Assembly (NCBI RefSeq): GCF_937425535.1
Contig: NZ_OW485601.1
Span: 4,137,501 to 4,201,500 of the forward strand
Length of the DNA: 64,000 nt
Direction of reading: 5' to 3'
Source of the DNA: Rhodovastum atsumiense
GTDB lineage: Bacteria > Pseudomonadota > Alphaproteobacteria > Acetobacterales > Acetobacteraceae
Positions 1 through 8,261 of this stretch are shown here, piece after piece (position 1 is the first letter of the stretch; each line of letters starts with the position of its first letter). The notes beneath the pieces were generated by a model. The model was not told the origin of the DNA and did no database searches. It saw only the letters and a list, made by a program, of their open reading frames with translations. Position numbers and translations under genes: made by a program.

Positions 1-218
1 ATCTTGCTGACGTACCTGGGGCTCGATACACCGGGATTGATATCCTTGACCAACCGGGTCCCGGCCGTCGTGCCGTCAGTGGCCCAGAGTTCGGTATCGT
101 GCCGTCCATGGCCCCACGGAACGTTCGTGTCATAGTTGACCATGAACAGCGCCAAGGCCGGATGCGTCTCCGTGCCCGGCCCATGCTTGTCTGAGGTGGA
201 ATCAGGAGACGTGCACAT
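1..218 (-). CDS. ELWxxDGT-repeat protein, N-terminal part (runs off the window)
   Basis: Reading the minus strand from an ATG at 218 gives an open frame to the window edge. It contains the motif HDTELWATDGTTAGTRLV followed by KDINPG, the signature of ELWxxDGT repeats. The first residues (MCTS...) and the first repeat match the full-length paralogue encoded in the opposite direction at 1998-2999. About 70 bases upstream of both start codons are also closely similar, which supports this start. No Sec signal peptide is visible. The role of such repeat proteins is unknown; a surface or secreted beta-propeller-like structure is an inference. The 3' part lies outside the window. Confidence 0.7.
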   Translation of the reverse strand, partial: MCTSPDSTSDKHGPGTETHPALALFMVNYDTNVPWGHGRHDTELWATDGTTAGTRLVKDINPGVSSPRYVSK

Positions 219-226
219 CGTTTCCT

Positions 227-250
227 GCCTGCCCGCGAACGCGGGCAGGC
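227..250 (-). promoter_or_regulatory. Perfect leader hairpin before the first ELWxxDGT gene
   Basis: GCCTGCCCGCG and its exact reverse complement are separated by only two bases, about 8 bases upstream of the ATG at 218. The same hairpin at the same distance precedes the paralogue at 1998. It sits where it could occlude or expose the ribosome binding site, so a translational control element is possible. No T-tract follows it. Confidence 0.5.
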
Positions 251-538
251 CCCCTTGCCATTTGATCCGTTCAAAGCCGTGCTGCAATTTCCTGACCATT
301 ATAAACTTGCAGATGCGAACAATAATTACATCATAAAATCACGCTTTGCTGTCTTTTTCACAGTATTATTTTCAAATTTGTGCTGATCTTTATGGGTGGA
401 AAGTTCGGGTGAACGGACCGCGGATCATGATGATCCGGAATTCGTTATGAACCAGCAACAAAAGCAAAGCGGCGCGTCAAGCGTCGCGGTCGGTGCGGTG
501 CTTCGTTGCTGATCCGGGCGCTGCCGGGGCGCTGGTTT
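251..538. other. Intergenic, partly AT-rich, no gene seen
   Basis: This stretch lies between the first ELWxxDGT gene, transcribed leftward, and the end of the FIST gene. Roughly 300-400 is AT-rich and contains a GCAAGTTTATA element (minus strand) that is also found upstream of the paralogue near 1880, so it probably holds the promoter of the leftward gene. No open frame here looks coding. Confidence 0.4.
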
Positions 539-1684
539 CTACGGGGCAGGCCCCAGCGCGAGGCCGGTGAAGGTCTGGTTGACATGCATGGCGGCGAACT
601 GCTCGCCATAGGAGCTGAAGCCGATCACGTTGTTGCGGGCAAACAGCTTTCCCATTTCCTGGCGCAGTTGCCGCTTTTCCGCCTGCAGCGTGCGCAGGAC
701 GCAGTCGAAGCCGATCACCAGCTCCGGCGGGCCGATCTCGGCATGGATCGTCTCGAACAGCGCGCGCAACTGCGTCAGCGCGTCTTCCTGCGTGGCGAGG
801 CGCAGCACCACGCCTTCGTCGATGGCGCAGAAGAAGGCCAGGCTGCCATCGGGGTTCGCGCGCCGGATCGAGCGGATGTAGAAATCCCCGCCCGCCCGCA
901 CCATCAGCGGATGCTCGGCGAACACCGCCGGGGTCAGCTCGTCGGGCGGCAGGCCGATCAGGCGCGCGTATTCGCGGGCGGCGGGCTCGGCGTTGATTTC
1001 CGTGACCAGGCGGCGCGCCGGATCGGCGCCGGTGACCACCAGCCGCACCGGGGTCGCGGTGAAATGCTGGGCGCGGAACAGCCGGATCGGCCGGCGCAGC
1101 CGCGCGAGCGTCAGCAGCGCCGCATCCTCGTGGAAGCGGCCGCGATGGTAGACATGGGTGTGGCGCAGCCGCAGCCCGTCGCCGGCCGAGGCGCCGAAGA
1201 TCGGCATGGCCGACAGCCCGCCCTGGATCGAGCTGAGCACCAGTTCCTCGCTGGCCGACATGCCGTCGATCAGCAGCATGGCGAAGCCGTGCGGCATCTG
1301 CGCCCCGGCGGCGCTGCCGGCGAGGCGCCGCAGCAGGGTCTGCGCCGCCGCGTGGCCCTGGCCGGGCTGGAAGCGCGAGAGTGCGTCGATGCGCTCGCTG
1401 ACGGCGCGGCATTCGCTGGCGGCGAGGCTGAACCCGGTGATGCCGCCTTCGACATAGCCGACCGGGGTGATTTCCCCCGCGGTGGTGCAACCGATGATGT
1501 CGATGCCCTGGAAGCGGGCGTCGATCTCGCGCGCCAGCGCGTCGAGGTCGTAGTCGGGCGAGCAGAAGAACACGGCGAGCCCGGTCTCGGGCTGCGCCAG
1601 CGCCGCGTGCAGTTCGGCCGCCGCCTCGGCCGGGGCGGATGCAAGCGAATGGCCTCGCCGGATGCCGTTGGGTGCGCCGGGCAT
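539..1684 (-). CDS. FIST domain sensor protein
   Basis: The 381-residue protein has the two-part FIST architecture (FIST N then FIST C). Recognisable stretches are IIGCTTAGEITP and GFSLAASECRA in the N half, LLIDGMSASEE in the middle, and VIGFDCVLRT and NNVIGFSSYGEQF near the C terminus. FIST domains are proposed small-ligand (possibly amino acid) sensory modules; here the protein stands alone without a kinase, cyclase or chemoreceptor domain. I chose the ATG at 1684 because AGGGAGA lies nine bases upstream; an alternative start at 1735 has no comparable site. The gene is flanked by the two divergently oriented ELWxxDGT genes, so a functional link is possible but unproven. Confidence 0.85.
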   Translation of the reverse strand: MPGAPNGIRRGHSLASAPAEAAAELHAALAQPETGLAVFFCSPDYDLDALAREIDARFQGIDIIGCTTAGEITPVGYVEGGITGFSLAASECRAVSERIDALSRFQPGQGHAAAQTLLRRLAGSAAGAQMPHGFAMLLIDGMSASEELVLSSIQGGLSAMPIFGASAGDGLRLRHTHVYHRGRFHEDAALLTLARLRRPIRLFRAQHFTATPVRLVVTGADPARRLVTEINAEPAAREYARLIGLPPDELTPAVFAEHPLMVRAGGDFYIRSIRRANPDGSLAFFCAIDEGVVLRLATQEDALTQLRALFETIHAEIGPPELVIGFDCVLRTLQAEKRQLRQEMGKLFARNNVIGFSSYGEQFAAMHVNQTFTGLALGPAP

Positions 1685-1965
1685 GCGATCGTTCTCCCTG
1701 TGGCAACTGTGTCGCAGCGGGGCCGGTTCGCACAAGGGGGGCGCCCGAGGGCGGGCAGGGCGGGGCGGGTCCGCAAGGGGCGAAGATGCGGCTGAAAGTC
1801 AGCCTGATTTGCGCCGGGGGGGATTTTTGATTTTCCATGTTCAATAAACTACAAATGCAGTACAAATATTATGCGAATAAGCAAGTTTATATCACAATAT
1901 TTGATTTGAAATGATTGGAAAATTGTAGCGCGCCATTTGGCCGGATCGGATCGAATGGCAAGGGG
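1685..1965. promoter_or_regulatory. Divergent region between FIST and the second ELWxxDGT gene, with duplicated segment
   Basis: From about 1880 to 1997 the sequence resembles, in inverted orientation, the segment upstream of the first ELWxxDGT gene (roughly 219-320). Shared words include GCAAGTTTATA and AATGGCAAGGGGGCCTG. The middle is AT-rich (1835-1925) and is the likely location of the promoter. Core -10/-35 elements cannot be fixed by eye. Confidence 0.4.
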
Positions 1966-1989
1966 GCCTGCCCGCGTTCGCGGGCAGGC
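1966..1989 (+). promoter_or_regulatory. Perfect leader hairpin before the second ELWxxDGT gene
   Basis: GCCTGCCCGCG, TT, CGCGGGCAGGC form a perfect 11-bp inverted repeat. It ends eight bases before the ATG at 1998 and is followed directly by GGGAAGCG, a possible ribosome binding site. It is identical in arms and position to the hairpin at 227-250. Control of translation start or mRNA stability is inferred. Confidence 0.5.
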
Positions 1990-1997
1990 GGGAAGCG

Positions 1998-2999
1998 ATG
2001 TGCACGTCCAATCATTCCGGCCCGGGCCGTCAGGGGCCGAACACGGGGCCGCATCGGTCCTTTGCGCTGTTTTCGGCGAACGATGGAACGCATGGCTGGG
2101 AACTCTGGGCCACCGACACGGACGGCACGACGTCCGGGACGCGGATGGTCAAGGACATCAATCCCGGCGGACATGACAGCGTTTCCGACGAGATCGTCGC
2201 TCTCGGCAACGGAACCGCGGTGTTCGCGGCCTGGGACTTCAGCCGGGGCATCGAACTCTGGGCGATGAACGGAACCGCCTCCGGCACCACAGCGGTGAAG
2301 CGCATCAATCCCGACATGGGTGCGGAATTGCCGCGGCTTGAGTCGACCGGTGACGGTCGTGCCCTGTTCTGGGGTAAGGACAGCCCAGCGCAGCACTGGT
2401 ACGAACACCGGATCGTCCAGCCCTGGATCACCGACGGCACGTCCGCGGGCACGCACGTGATCAAGGAGAACGCCCCCGAGTTGAAATATCCCTTTAATCC
2501 CAAGGCTGAGGGAAGCGGTGAGAACGGTCGGGCCGTGTTCGTCGCCGATGACGGAACCCATGGCTACGAGCCCTGGGTGAGCGACGGCACCTCCGCGGGA
2601 ACCCACATGGTGGTGGACCTCCGGCCGGGGACCGCCGGCAGCGAGCCGATGGGATTCGTGTCCAACGGCTCTGGCAAGACGATGTTCTCGGCCGATGACG
2701 GCGTGCATGGCCGGGGGGCCTGGGTCACCGATGGCACGGCCGCCGGGACCTGCATGCTGAAGGACATGAGCTCCGGCGAGAACGTCCACGCACTCGGATG
2801 GGATTTCGACTCGGTTGCGATCGGGGGCGGCCTGGTGTTGTTCAACGCGGCAGACCCGGCGGGGCACAGGTCACCCTGGATTACCGACGGCACGTCCGTG
2901 GGCACGCACCTGCTCAGGCACTTCGTGCCTGGATCCGACGGCGCGGAGTCCGGCAATTACGCCGCGGCGCCCTCGCCGGCCCCTGGCGCATCGCACTGA
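1998..2999 (+). CDS. ELWxxDGT-repeat protein
   Basis: The 333-residue protein consists of about six degenerate repeats of the pattern (F/L)xAxDGxHGxExWxxDGTxxGTxxVxDxxPG. Examples are GWELWATDTDGTTSGTRMV, EPWVSDGTSAGTHMV, GAWVTDGTAAGTCML and SPWITDGTSVGTHLL. This is the ELWxxDGT repeat family, usually found in large secreted or surface proteins of unknown function and thought to form beta-propeller-like folds. The protein starts MCTS and has no signal peptide or membrane segment, so export would need another route. The start is supported by matching N terminus and leader in the divergent paralogue ending at 218. The C-terminal 20 residues are Ala/Pro-rich and lie outside the repeats. Confidence 0.75.
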   Translation: MCTSNHSGPGRQGPNTGPHRSFALFSANDGTHGWELWATDTDGTTSGTRMVKDINPGGHDSVSDEIVALGNGTAVFAAWDFSRGIELWAMNGTASGTTAVKRINPDMGAELPRLESTGDGRALFWGKDSPAQHWYEHRIVQPWITDGTSAGTHVIKENAPELKYPFNPKAEGSGENGRAVFVADDGTHGYEPWVSDGTSAGTHMVVDLRPGTAGSEPMGFVSNGSGKTMFSADDGVHGRGAWVTDGTAAGTCMLKDMSSGENVHALGWDFDSVAIGGGLVLFNAADPAGHRSPWITDGTSVGTHLLRHFVPGSDGAESGNYAAAPSPAPGASH

Positions 3000-3272
3000 G
3001 CTGCGCCGGCTTGCCGCCTGCTCCCGCCAGAACGGCCTCACCGGGGCGTTGCCCGCGCCTGGCCGGCTGGAGCGGACGCTGTTCACCCTCGAACGGCCAG
3101 GCTGTCCCCCCCCGGAGTTGGTCTGCACGTCGCCCCGATCCCGGTTGGCACCGGTCGGGCACCCGGGGCGTGTTTTTGCCCGCGTGCGGGGGGCAGGGTT
3201 GTCACCTGCTCATCTTCCGGCGGTCGTTCCGCCGTGCAAAGTGCTTCAGCCTGACACTGAAGGAGCACCCGC

Positions 3273-3674
3273 ATGGCCTCACCCGACGCGGCAGACTACA
3301 CATACGTCGCACCTGTCTACGACCCGCAGCGGGGCATCGATGCCTGCCGTCGGCTGGCCGCTGCCTTCGCCGGCGGCCGTGACCCGCGCGCGGAGGACAT
3401 CCAGGCTGCCATGGCAGCGGCGACGGCGGCTTTCCCCGGCCTGCAGGATTTCGTCACGGATCTGGCCGACCGCGACCTCGACCCGGAGGATGCCATGCTG
3501 GATGTCAGCCGGATCGGCGCGGAGCATCAGGGGACGGTGCTGGCGGCGGCGGCGAAGCTGGCCCTGGTGGGGGCGATGGCGGCGGCGGCGGAACGCTTCG
3601 ACTGGCACGACGTGGTGGACTGCGCGCGCTTCTGCGCCGATGCACTGTCTTCCTCGGCCCTTGGCGCGCCCTGA
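3273..3674 (+). CDS. Small acidic helical protein, function unknown
   Basis: A 133-residue protein beginning MASPDAADYTYVAP. AAGGAGCACCCGC immediately precedes the ATG, a good ribosome binding site. It is Ala-rich, acidic and predicted mainly helical, with no signal peptide and no recognisable family motif; two cysteines (DCARFCADA) lie near the C terminus. It stands alone on the plus strand between the ELWxxDGT gene and a convergent gene. I do not recognise it. Confidence 0.6.
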   Translation: MASPDAADYTYVAPVYDPQRGIDACRRLAAAFAGGRDPRAEDIQAAMAAATAAFPGLQDFVTDLADRDLDPEDAMLDVSRIGAEHQGTVLAAAAKLALVGAMAAAAERFDWHDVVDCARFCADALSSSALGAP

Positions 3675-3770
3675 CCCTGCCGCCGGCTGAGCGCCCCCGC
3701 GCTGCTCCGCCGGCCTCGGAACCGACCAACACCGCCCCGGCCAGCCAGATGGGCAAGCTCGGGTAACGGG

Positions 3771-4526
3771 TCACGCCATGGCTTCAGGTACGGCAGTGGC
3801 AACATACTGCCACAACCTGGCGCAGCCATGGCAGATGAAGCCTCCCTCGGCCAGCGAGTGACCGGACAGGTGCCACCCCGGCAGGCTGCCGTTCTGTTGT
3901 CCGAGCGCCTTGGCCGCATGCTTCCAGAGCGGTGGCCCCAATTCCTCGATGGCCGCATGGTCGGCGGTCGTGCGGCCTGCCAGCGCCTCGTCCATGTCCA
4001 GAAGCACGGTGGTGGGCAAATTGCGGCGGACCGCCCGGCTGATCGGGCGCATGGCCGAGCGTGGGATACGGAACGGGGCGCCGGGCGACCACTTCTTCCG
4101 CTCGACGATGACAGGGTCCAACGGAAGAAACAGCAGCCGTTCGAAGAGCAGCGGTCGAGGCGGCCGAAGTGTTGCCAGCCGCGGGCGCAGCAGCAGGCGG
4201 AGTGTCTTCAGCCGTTCCGGGTCGCCGATTTTATCGGCCAGCTTCATGATCTGGATGATTTCCTGGTCGGACAGTCCTGCGACCAGCCGGCCGCCGCTAT
4301 GTCTGGCCGCGTGAAGGAGATCGTCGAGTTGCACCTCGGCGGCGCGGTGGTTCGGATGGCGAGGCGGCGGGAGCGCCAATGGCCCGGTGAAAGCCGGCCC
4401 GGCTGACGGTGCGACATTTGCCGTTCCTGGGTTGCGCCAGCTTTGCGCCAGGTCGAGCCCCACGCTTTCCGTCATCTGGATGACCCGGGCCAGCGCAGCC
4501 CATAGACCTGTAGAGGATTTCGTCAT
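3771..4526 (-). CDS. Conserved-looking cytoplasmic protein, function unknown
   Basis: A 251-residue soluble protein. The middle reads RLLFLPLDPVIVERKKWS and PFRIPRSAMRPIS, a basic region that looks conserved rather than random. The C terminus carries a single CHGC motif (GGFICHGCARLWQYVA) that could hold a metal with other residues. There is no signal peptide or membrane helix. The codon use is typical of the window. The gene converges with the small gene ending at 3674 and has no partner, so context gives no function. Confidence 0.55.
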   Translation of the reverse strand: MTKSSTGLWAALARVIQMTESVGLDLAQSWRNPGTANVAPSAGPAFTGPLALPPPRHPNHRAAEVQLDDLLHAARHSGGRLVAGLSDQEIIQIMKLADKIGDPERLKTLRLLLRPRLATLRPPRPLLFERLLFLPLDPVIVERKKWSPGAPFRIPRSAMRPISRAVRRNLPTTVLLDMDEALAGRTTADHAAIEELGPPLWKHAAKALGQQNGSLPGWHLSGHSLAEGGFICHGCARLWQYVATAVPEAMA

Positions 4527-5131
4527 CGTGGGGGCATTCGCCTGCTTTATGTTCCTGGTGTGATGTGAGCCGTCGCGGCACTCCGTGAAAAATTCCTATC
4601 CAGGGATGAACGGTTCGTTAACAAAATTGGTAACGAATTGCTGAGGATCGCATGACGATTTGGCACTCCCCTTCCGCGACACTCACGCCAGGGTCTTTTC
4701 GGGTTGCGGGGGAGGGACTGTTGACGGGGGCACCAAGGCCAGGTCTCTGATCTGGTGGGATGGGGACGCGATCCGACTTTCGGGCCTGCCGGACGAGGCG
4801 ATGACCCTGAGCGGTGCGTTCCGGCCGCTGCGTCACTGCGGCAAGCAACGTTGCGGGGTCTGCCAGCGGACGATGGCCCGCAGAAGATTGCCGGGACCGC
4901 CTGCACCGCAGAACACGACGCAATCACGGCGCACGGCGTGCGCGTGCTGCATGAGAAACAAACTTTTTCACATGGGTCTGCCCGTCACACCCGCCAACCG
5001 GAACACTCATGCGCGCAACAGGCGCCAGGGTTGTATTTCGTGGCAGTAAAACAACCAATACGCGAGTGTTGTTATGATGATATGCCATCAAGTCCTTCAA
5101 AAAAGCCGGCTTGCAGCCGGATCGGAGTGGT
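4527..5131. other. 605-base region without a convincing gene
   Basis: Several short frames cross this stretch but none has both a ribosome binding site and a protein-like composition. The longest plus frame (4660-5049) is rich in Arg, Cys and Pro and reads like non-coding GC-rich DNA. The ends are AT-richer (4560-4640 and 5030-5080) and may hold promoters for the flanking divergent genes. No RNA gene or repeat is apparent. Confidence 0.4.
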
Positions 5132-5941
5132 ATGCAACTGAAGCGAGTGGCCGTTCTGGTGGCCGGGATGGCGCTGGGGGGAATCGGTGCGTGGCCGGCC
5201 GGGGCGCAGGCGCCGGGCGGGCTCGGTGCCGCGACAGGTGACGTGGTGGCGGCACTGACACGGCAATACGGCGCCCCCGACCAGCGGCGGCAGTGCTGGA
5301 AAGCGCGAACGCCGCCGCGGCAGGGACAGTCGGGGATCACGGCCTGCCTGCAGGTGGCGCAGAACTGGCGGGTGGAGACCGCCGCGGGACCGCAGTTGTT
5401 CGTGCTGCTGGCGGGGAACGGCCCGCAGGACTGCCATGCCTGCGCAGGGGTGATCGGCCTGTTCAGCTTCGTCCAGGCGAATGGACGCTGGACGGTGGCG
5501 GCGAAGCTGCCGGCGACGGAGGACGGCGCCTATGGCGAGCCGACCGGAGCGGCGGCCTTCCAGGTGTTGCAGTTCGGACCTGCGACCTGGGGCTGGATAC
5601 AGAAGACCGGGTATTTTGCCATGGGTGAAGGAACCGAGAGCTACATGGTATGGCTGCCGCGCAGGGGGGGCATCGTCGAAGCGGGGAACCTGCCGGCGGG
5701 ATATGACAATTCCGGCGCCTGTGACGAGGAGCCGCAGACCGGGTCCGGGCACGAGTGCCGGCGCTTATCGGCGACGCTGCAGGTGGACCGCTCCGGGGGG
5801 AACGGAGATGCCTGGTCGCTGCGCATGGAGGTCACTGGCATGCACGGGGCCAGGCAGGTGCGGGCGGGATTCACGGTGCCGTTCGACCCCGTGCGCTTCC
5901 GCTATTCCCCGCCGAAAGCGCTGGAGGAATTTATTTCCTGA
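5132..5941 (+). CDS. Secreted protein of unknown function
   Basis: A 269-residue protein with a clear Sec signal peptide: MQLKRVAVLVAGMALGG, then a cleavage site near AQA-PG (around residue 28). The ATG at 5132 is preceded by GGAG; an upstream TTG at 5111 in the same frame is less likely because it would displace the signal. The mature part has six cysteines, including CLQVAQ, DCHAC and the pair in SGACDEE/GHECRR, suggesting disulfide bonds in the periplasm. Aromatic-rich strands (WRVETAAGPQLFVLLAGNG) suggest a beta-rich fold. I do not recognise a family. The gene is monocistronic and convergent with the iron protein at 6191-6748. Confidence 0.65.
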   Translation: MQLKRVAVLVAGMALGGIGAWPAGAQAPGGLGAATGDVVAALTRQYGAPDQRRQCWKARTPPRQGQSGITACLQVAQNWRVETAAGPQLFVLLAGNGPQDCHACAGVIGLFSFVQANGRWTVAAKLPATEDGAYGEPTGAAAFQVLQFGPATWGWIQKTGYFAMGEGTESYMVWLPRRGGIVEAGNLPAGYDNSGACDEEPQTGSGHECRRLSATLQVDRSGGNGDAWSLRMEVTGMHGARQVRAGFTVPFDPVRFRYSPPKALEEFIS

Positions 5942-5986
5942 ACGGCCGCCGCCACAGCCGTGATGGCTCACGGGGGGTGGCGCGAG

Positions 5987-6031
5987 GGGGGCGGGCGCTG
6001 AGATGTGAATCTCGATCCGGGCGCCGCCCCC
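5987..6031. terminator. Possible bidirectional terminator hairpin
   Basis: GGGGGCGGGCGC (5987-5998) can pair with GCGCCGCCCCC (6021-6031) with one bulge and a 22-base loop. It lies between two convergent genes. There is no T-tract, so it is only a weak candidate. Confidence 0.25.
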
Positions 6032-6190
6032 TCCTCGCATCTGGCTGACCGGGGCTGAAAAGATCAGATGGTGCCGGGGCCGGAAGGGGCCGTAGATCGT
6101 GACCTGCGGTGGCGGGACGTGCTGAGGCGCTTTGGTTTGAACAAGACTGTCGGAAATTGCAGTGATCCCGTGCCAATCGGTGAAGTGCGC

Positions 6191-6748
6191 CTAATATCCA
6201 CCCGACCCCCCGATGGCCCCCCGCTTGCCAATCCCCAGGTATGTAAAGGTCCAGGAGATCTCGAAAGGCTCCCACCAGGTCACGCCGGTTTCACGACTGA
6301 TATGCCGGTACACGCCTTCTTCCGGAGGTGTGACCCGAACAACAACCTGGTACGTCCCGACGCCGTTGAGTTTCACGTTGGCGCCGTAATGCGGTCCGTA
6401 ATTGGCGATGGCCGGTTCCAGGCGGCCAACGGCCTGCCAATTGGAGTCCGGCCTGGAAAGCTTATACGTAACTCCTAAATAGGGAATCCAGGATTGCCGG
6501 AAAAATCCCAAGGGATTGTTTGCCATCGCATTGATGTATAGCTGGAAATAGATATCAGCGGTTTCGCTGCTTGCCGCTCCTCTGTCGAGGGTGACCGGCT
6601 GAATATAATCTGCAGCAATAACCATGCCGTTTCGCTTGACGGTGTGACCATCGTTAAGCTTCATTTGGGTCGCATTGCCTTGGCTGGCCGCCAACACGAT
6701 CAGACAGCATATAAATAAAGATCGCATCATCTGAAGAAAAAATCTCAT
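6191..6748 (-). CDS. P19/FtrA-type periplasmic iron-binding protein
   Basis: A 185-residue exported protein of the iron-transport P19 (Tp34/FtrA/FetP) family. MRFFLQMMRSLFICCLIV forms a signal peptide with cleavage near GNA-TQ. The mature part has family features: MKLNDGHTV, ADYIQPV, DIYFQLYINA, GFFRQSWIPYLGV, YGPHYGANVKL and TYQVVVRV near the dimer/metal region. Conserved His, Met and Asp residues bind Cu and Fe in characterised homologues. AAAGGAAAACAATC before the ATG at 6748 fixes the start. It follows the polyferredoxin gene with a short gap, so the two are probably cotranscribed. Together with the FTR1 permease at 28604 they make the expected parts of an Ftr-type iron importer. Confidence 0.85.
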   Translation of the reverse strand: MRFFLQMMRSLFICCLIVLAASQGNATQMKLNDGHTVKRNGMVIAADYIQPVTLDRGAASSETADIYFQLYINAMANNPLGFFRQSWIPYLGVTYKLSRPDSNWQAVGRLEPAIANYGPHYGANVKLNGVGTYQVVVRVTPPEEGVYRHISRETGVTWWEPFEISWTFTYLGIGKRGAIGGSGGY

Positions 6749-6800
6749 GATTGTTTTCCTTTTTACGGTGCGAGATTGCGCGGCCTTGTGCTGAGCCGGG

Positions 6801-8192
6801 TCAGCCTGCTCCAGGGGGGCCAAAAATCGCGATCCACCAGGCGAAGCCGGTTGCGGCACTGCCTGCAATGCCGGGAAGCAGCGCCATCACCCGGCGGAAC
6901 CCCCTCACGTTCTGCTCGGCCAGAATGCGGTTGCCGAGATGGACGCTCCAGAGCAGCCCCATTGCCAACAGCACTTCCTTGGCAATGTCTGGCGCGGAGT
7001 CTCCAAAATATCCAAGGGGCAGGAACAGGTTGTAGCCGAGGCCGATGATCAGGGAAACCAGGCAAACCGGCGCGTACTGATAGCCAAGTTCAAGGAAGCG
7101 CTGATACAGCGTGCCGGTCGCTGCCTTGCTGCCGGCCAGATAAGCGGACGCCAGTGTTGCCAGCCCCAACACGACGGCTGTGCCCCCCGCCCAGACCAGC
7201 ATGTAGCCGCTGATCAGGATGAAATCGAGCCAGTTGAAGACCTCGCCACGTTCCGGATGCACGCTCATCAGCCAGGATGGACCCGTCCCGCCAATCCAGG
7301 AATGGCCATGCGACAGCGCCCAGACGCCCAGGTTCTGGCGCATCTCCTGATAAGATTCCAGGACCAGCCACAGAAATCCACCGAGTGCCGTGCCGATGCC
7401 GATGAAGAAGAACGCCACCTCCATGACATTTGGGTTGTAGTGGCGAATCTGCTCGATTTCCATGCCGGGGCGACGGAAGCTCATCTTTTGCCCGCCGCCG
7501 CTCTCCGGATGCACGCACTTGAAGCACTCGATGCAGTGGCGTGATTCATCCTTCCGATTAATGTCGATCATTGTCGGGCACATGCCGCGTTCAGCATAAC
7601 GATTCTCGCCAGGGGCACGGCGCTTCGGCCAGAACTGGACAACACCCAGCCGCGAGAACAGCCCCAGGAGCAAACCGACCGGACAGGTATGACGGCACCA
7701 GGCACGCTTGCCCTGCGCGAACAGCACGCCGAACAGCACCGCGCAGGCAAACATGCCACCGAACAGCAGCATCACGCTTTCCGGATGCTCGCGTACGCCG
7801 GTCGTCTGGCCCAGAATGGTGATGATCAGGAAGCTGACATGCGGCGTGCCTTCCCAGCGCATCCAGCTTGGGATCGGGCGGTGCAGGCCGTAGCGGCTGG
7901 CCCATTCCGAGGACGCCCCCATCGGACAGAAGATGCCGCACCAGCTTCGGCCAGTGAACACCACCGAAATCAGCACCAGTGGAAACCACAAGCTCCATAG
8001 CAGGTAGTTCGCGAACAACCCCCAATGGGTGTAGCGCGTGTCCTCCAGCGCCGGCTCCCCCAGGAACGGCGGCACGAAAATGATCGAAACAAAGACGATC
8101 AGAAAGATGAATTGGGATATGAGGAACTTGTCGTGATGGTGGGCGAGAAACCGCTCCAACCTGTCGGCAAGGCCGCGTCTGGCGTCCAACAT
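6801..8192 (-). CDS. Membrane polyferredoxin (NapH/CcoG/FtrD-like 4Fe-4S protein)
   Basis: A 463-residue membrane protein with about nine hydrophobic segments. It carries two CxxxCP motifs at loop ends (WCGIFCPMG and WCRHTCPVG) and a CxxCxxC motif (HCIECFKCVHP), matching NapH/NosR-type ferredoxin domains. The family passes electrons across the membrane to periplasmic partners. In the Ftr iron systems of Burkholderia and Bordetella the FtrD member of this family accompanies a P19 protein and an FTR1 permease, which fits the P19 gene directly downstream. I chose ATG at 8192 (GGAGCGGAGA upstream); a GTG at 8243 would extend it by 17 residues. It is the penultimate gene of the long minus-strand secretion operon. 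Confidence 0.82.
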   Translation of the reverse strand: MLDARRGLADRLERFLAHHHDKFLISQFIFLIVFVSIIFVPPFLGEPALEDTRYTHWGLFANYLLWSLWFPLVLISVVFTGRSWCGIFCPMGASSEWASRYGLHRPIPSWMRWEGTPHVSFLIITILGQTTGVREHPESVMLLFGGMFACAVLFGVLFAQGKRAWCRHTCPVGLLLGLFSRLGVVQFWPKRRAPGENRYAERGMCPTMIDINRKDESRHCIECFKCVHPESGGGQKMSFRRPGMEIEQIRHYNPNVMEVAFFFIGIGTALGGFLWLVLESYQEMRQNLGVWALSHGHSWIGGTGPSWLMSVHPERGEVFNWLDFILISGYMLVWAGGTAVVLGLATLASAYLAGSKAATGTLYQRFLELGYQYAPVCLVSLIIGLGYNLFLPLGYFGDSAPDIAKEVLLAMGLLWSVHLGNRILAEQNVRGFRRVMALLPGIAGSAATGFAWWIAIFGPPGAG

Positions 8193-8261
8193 TCTCCGCT
8201 CCGTGCTCCGTTTTTGAACCTGCTTGTCCGCCGCACCGACCACGCCGTGACAACGGACGAT

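Noticed and set aside
4660-5049. A 129-codon frame in the 4.5-5.1 kb gap
   Set aside because: No ribosome binding site, Arg/Pro/Cys-rich, and no ordered protein pattern.
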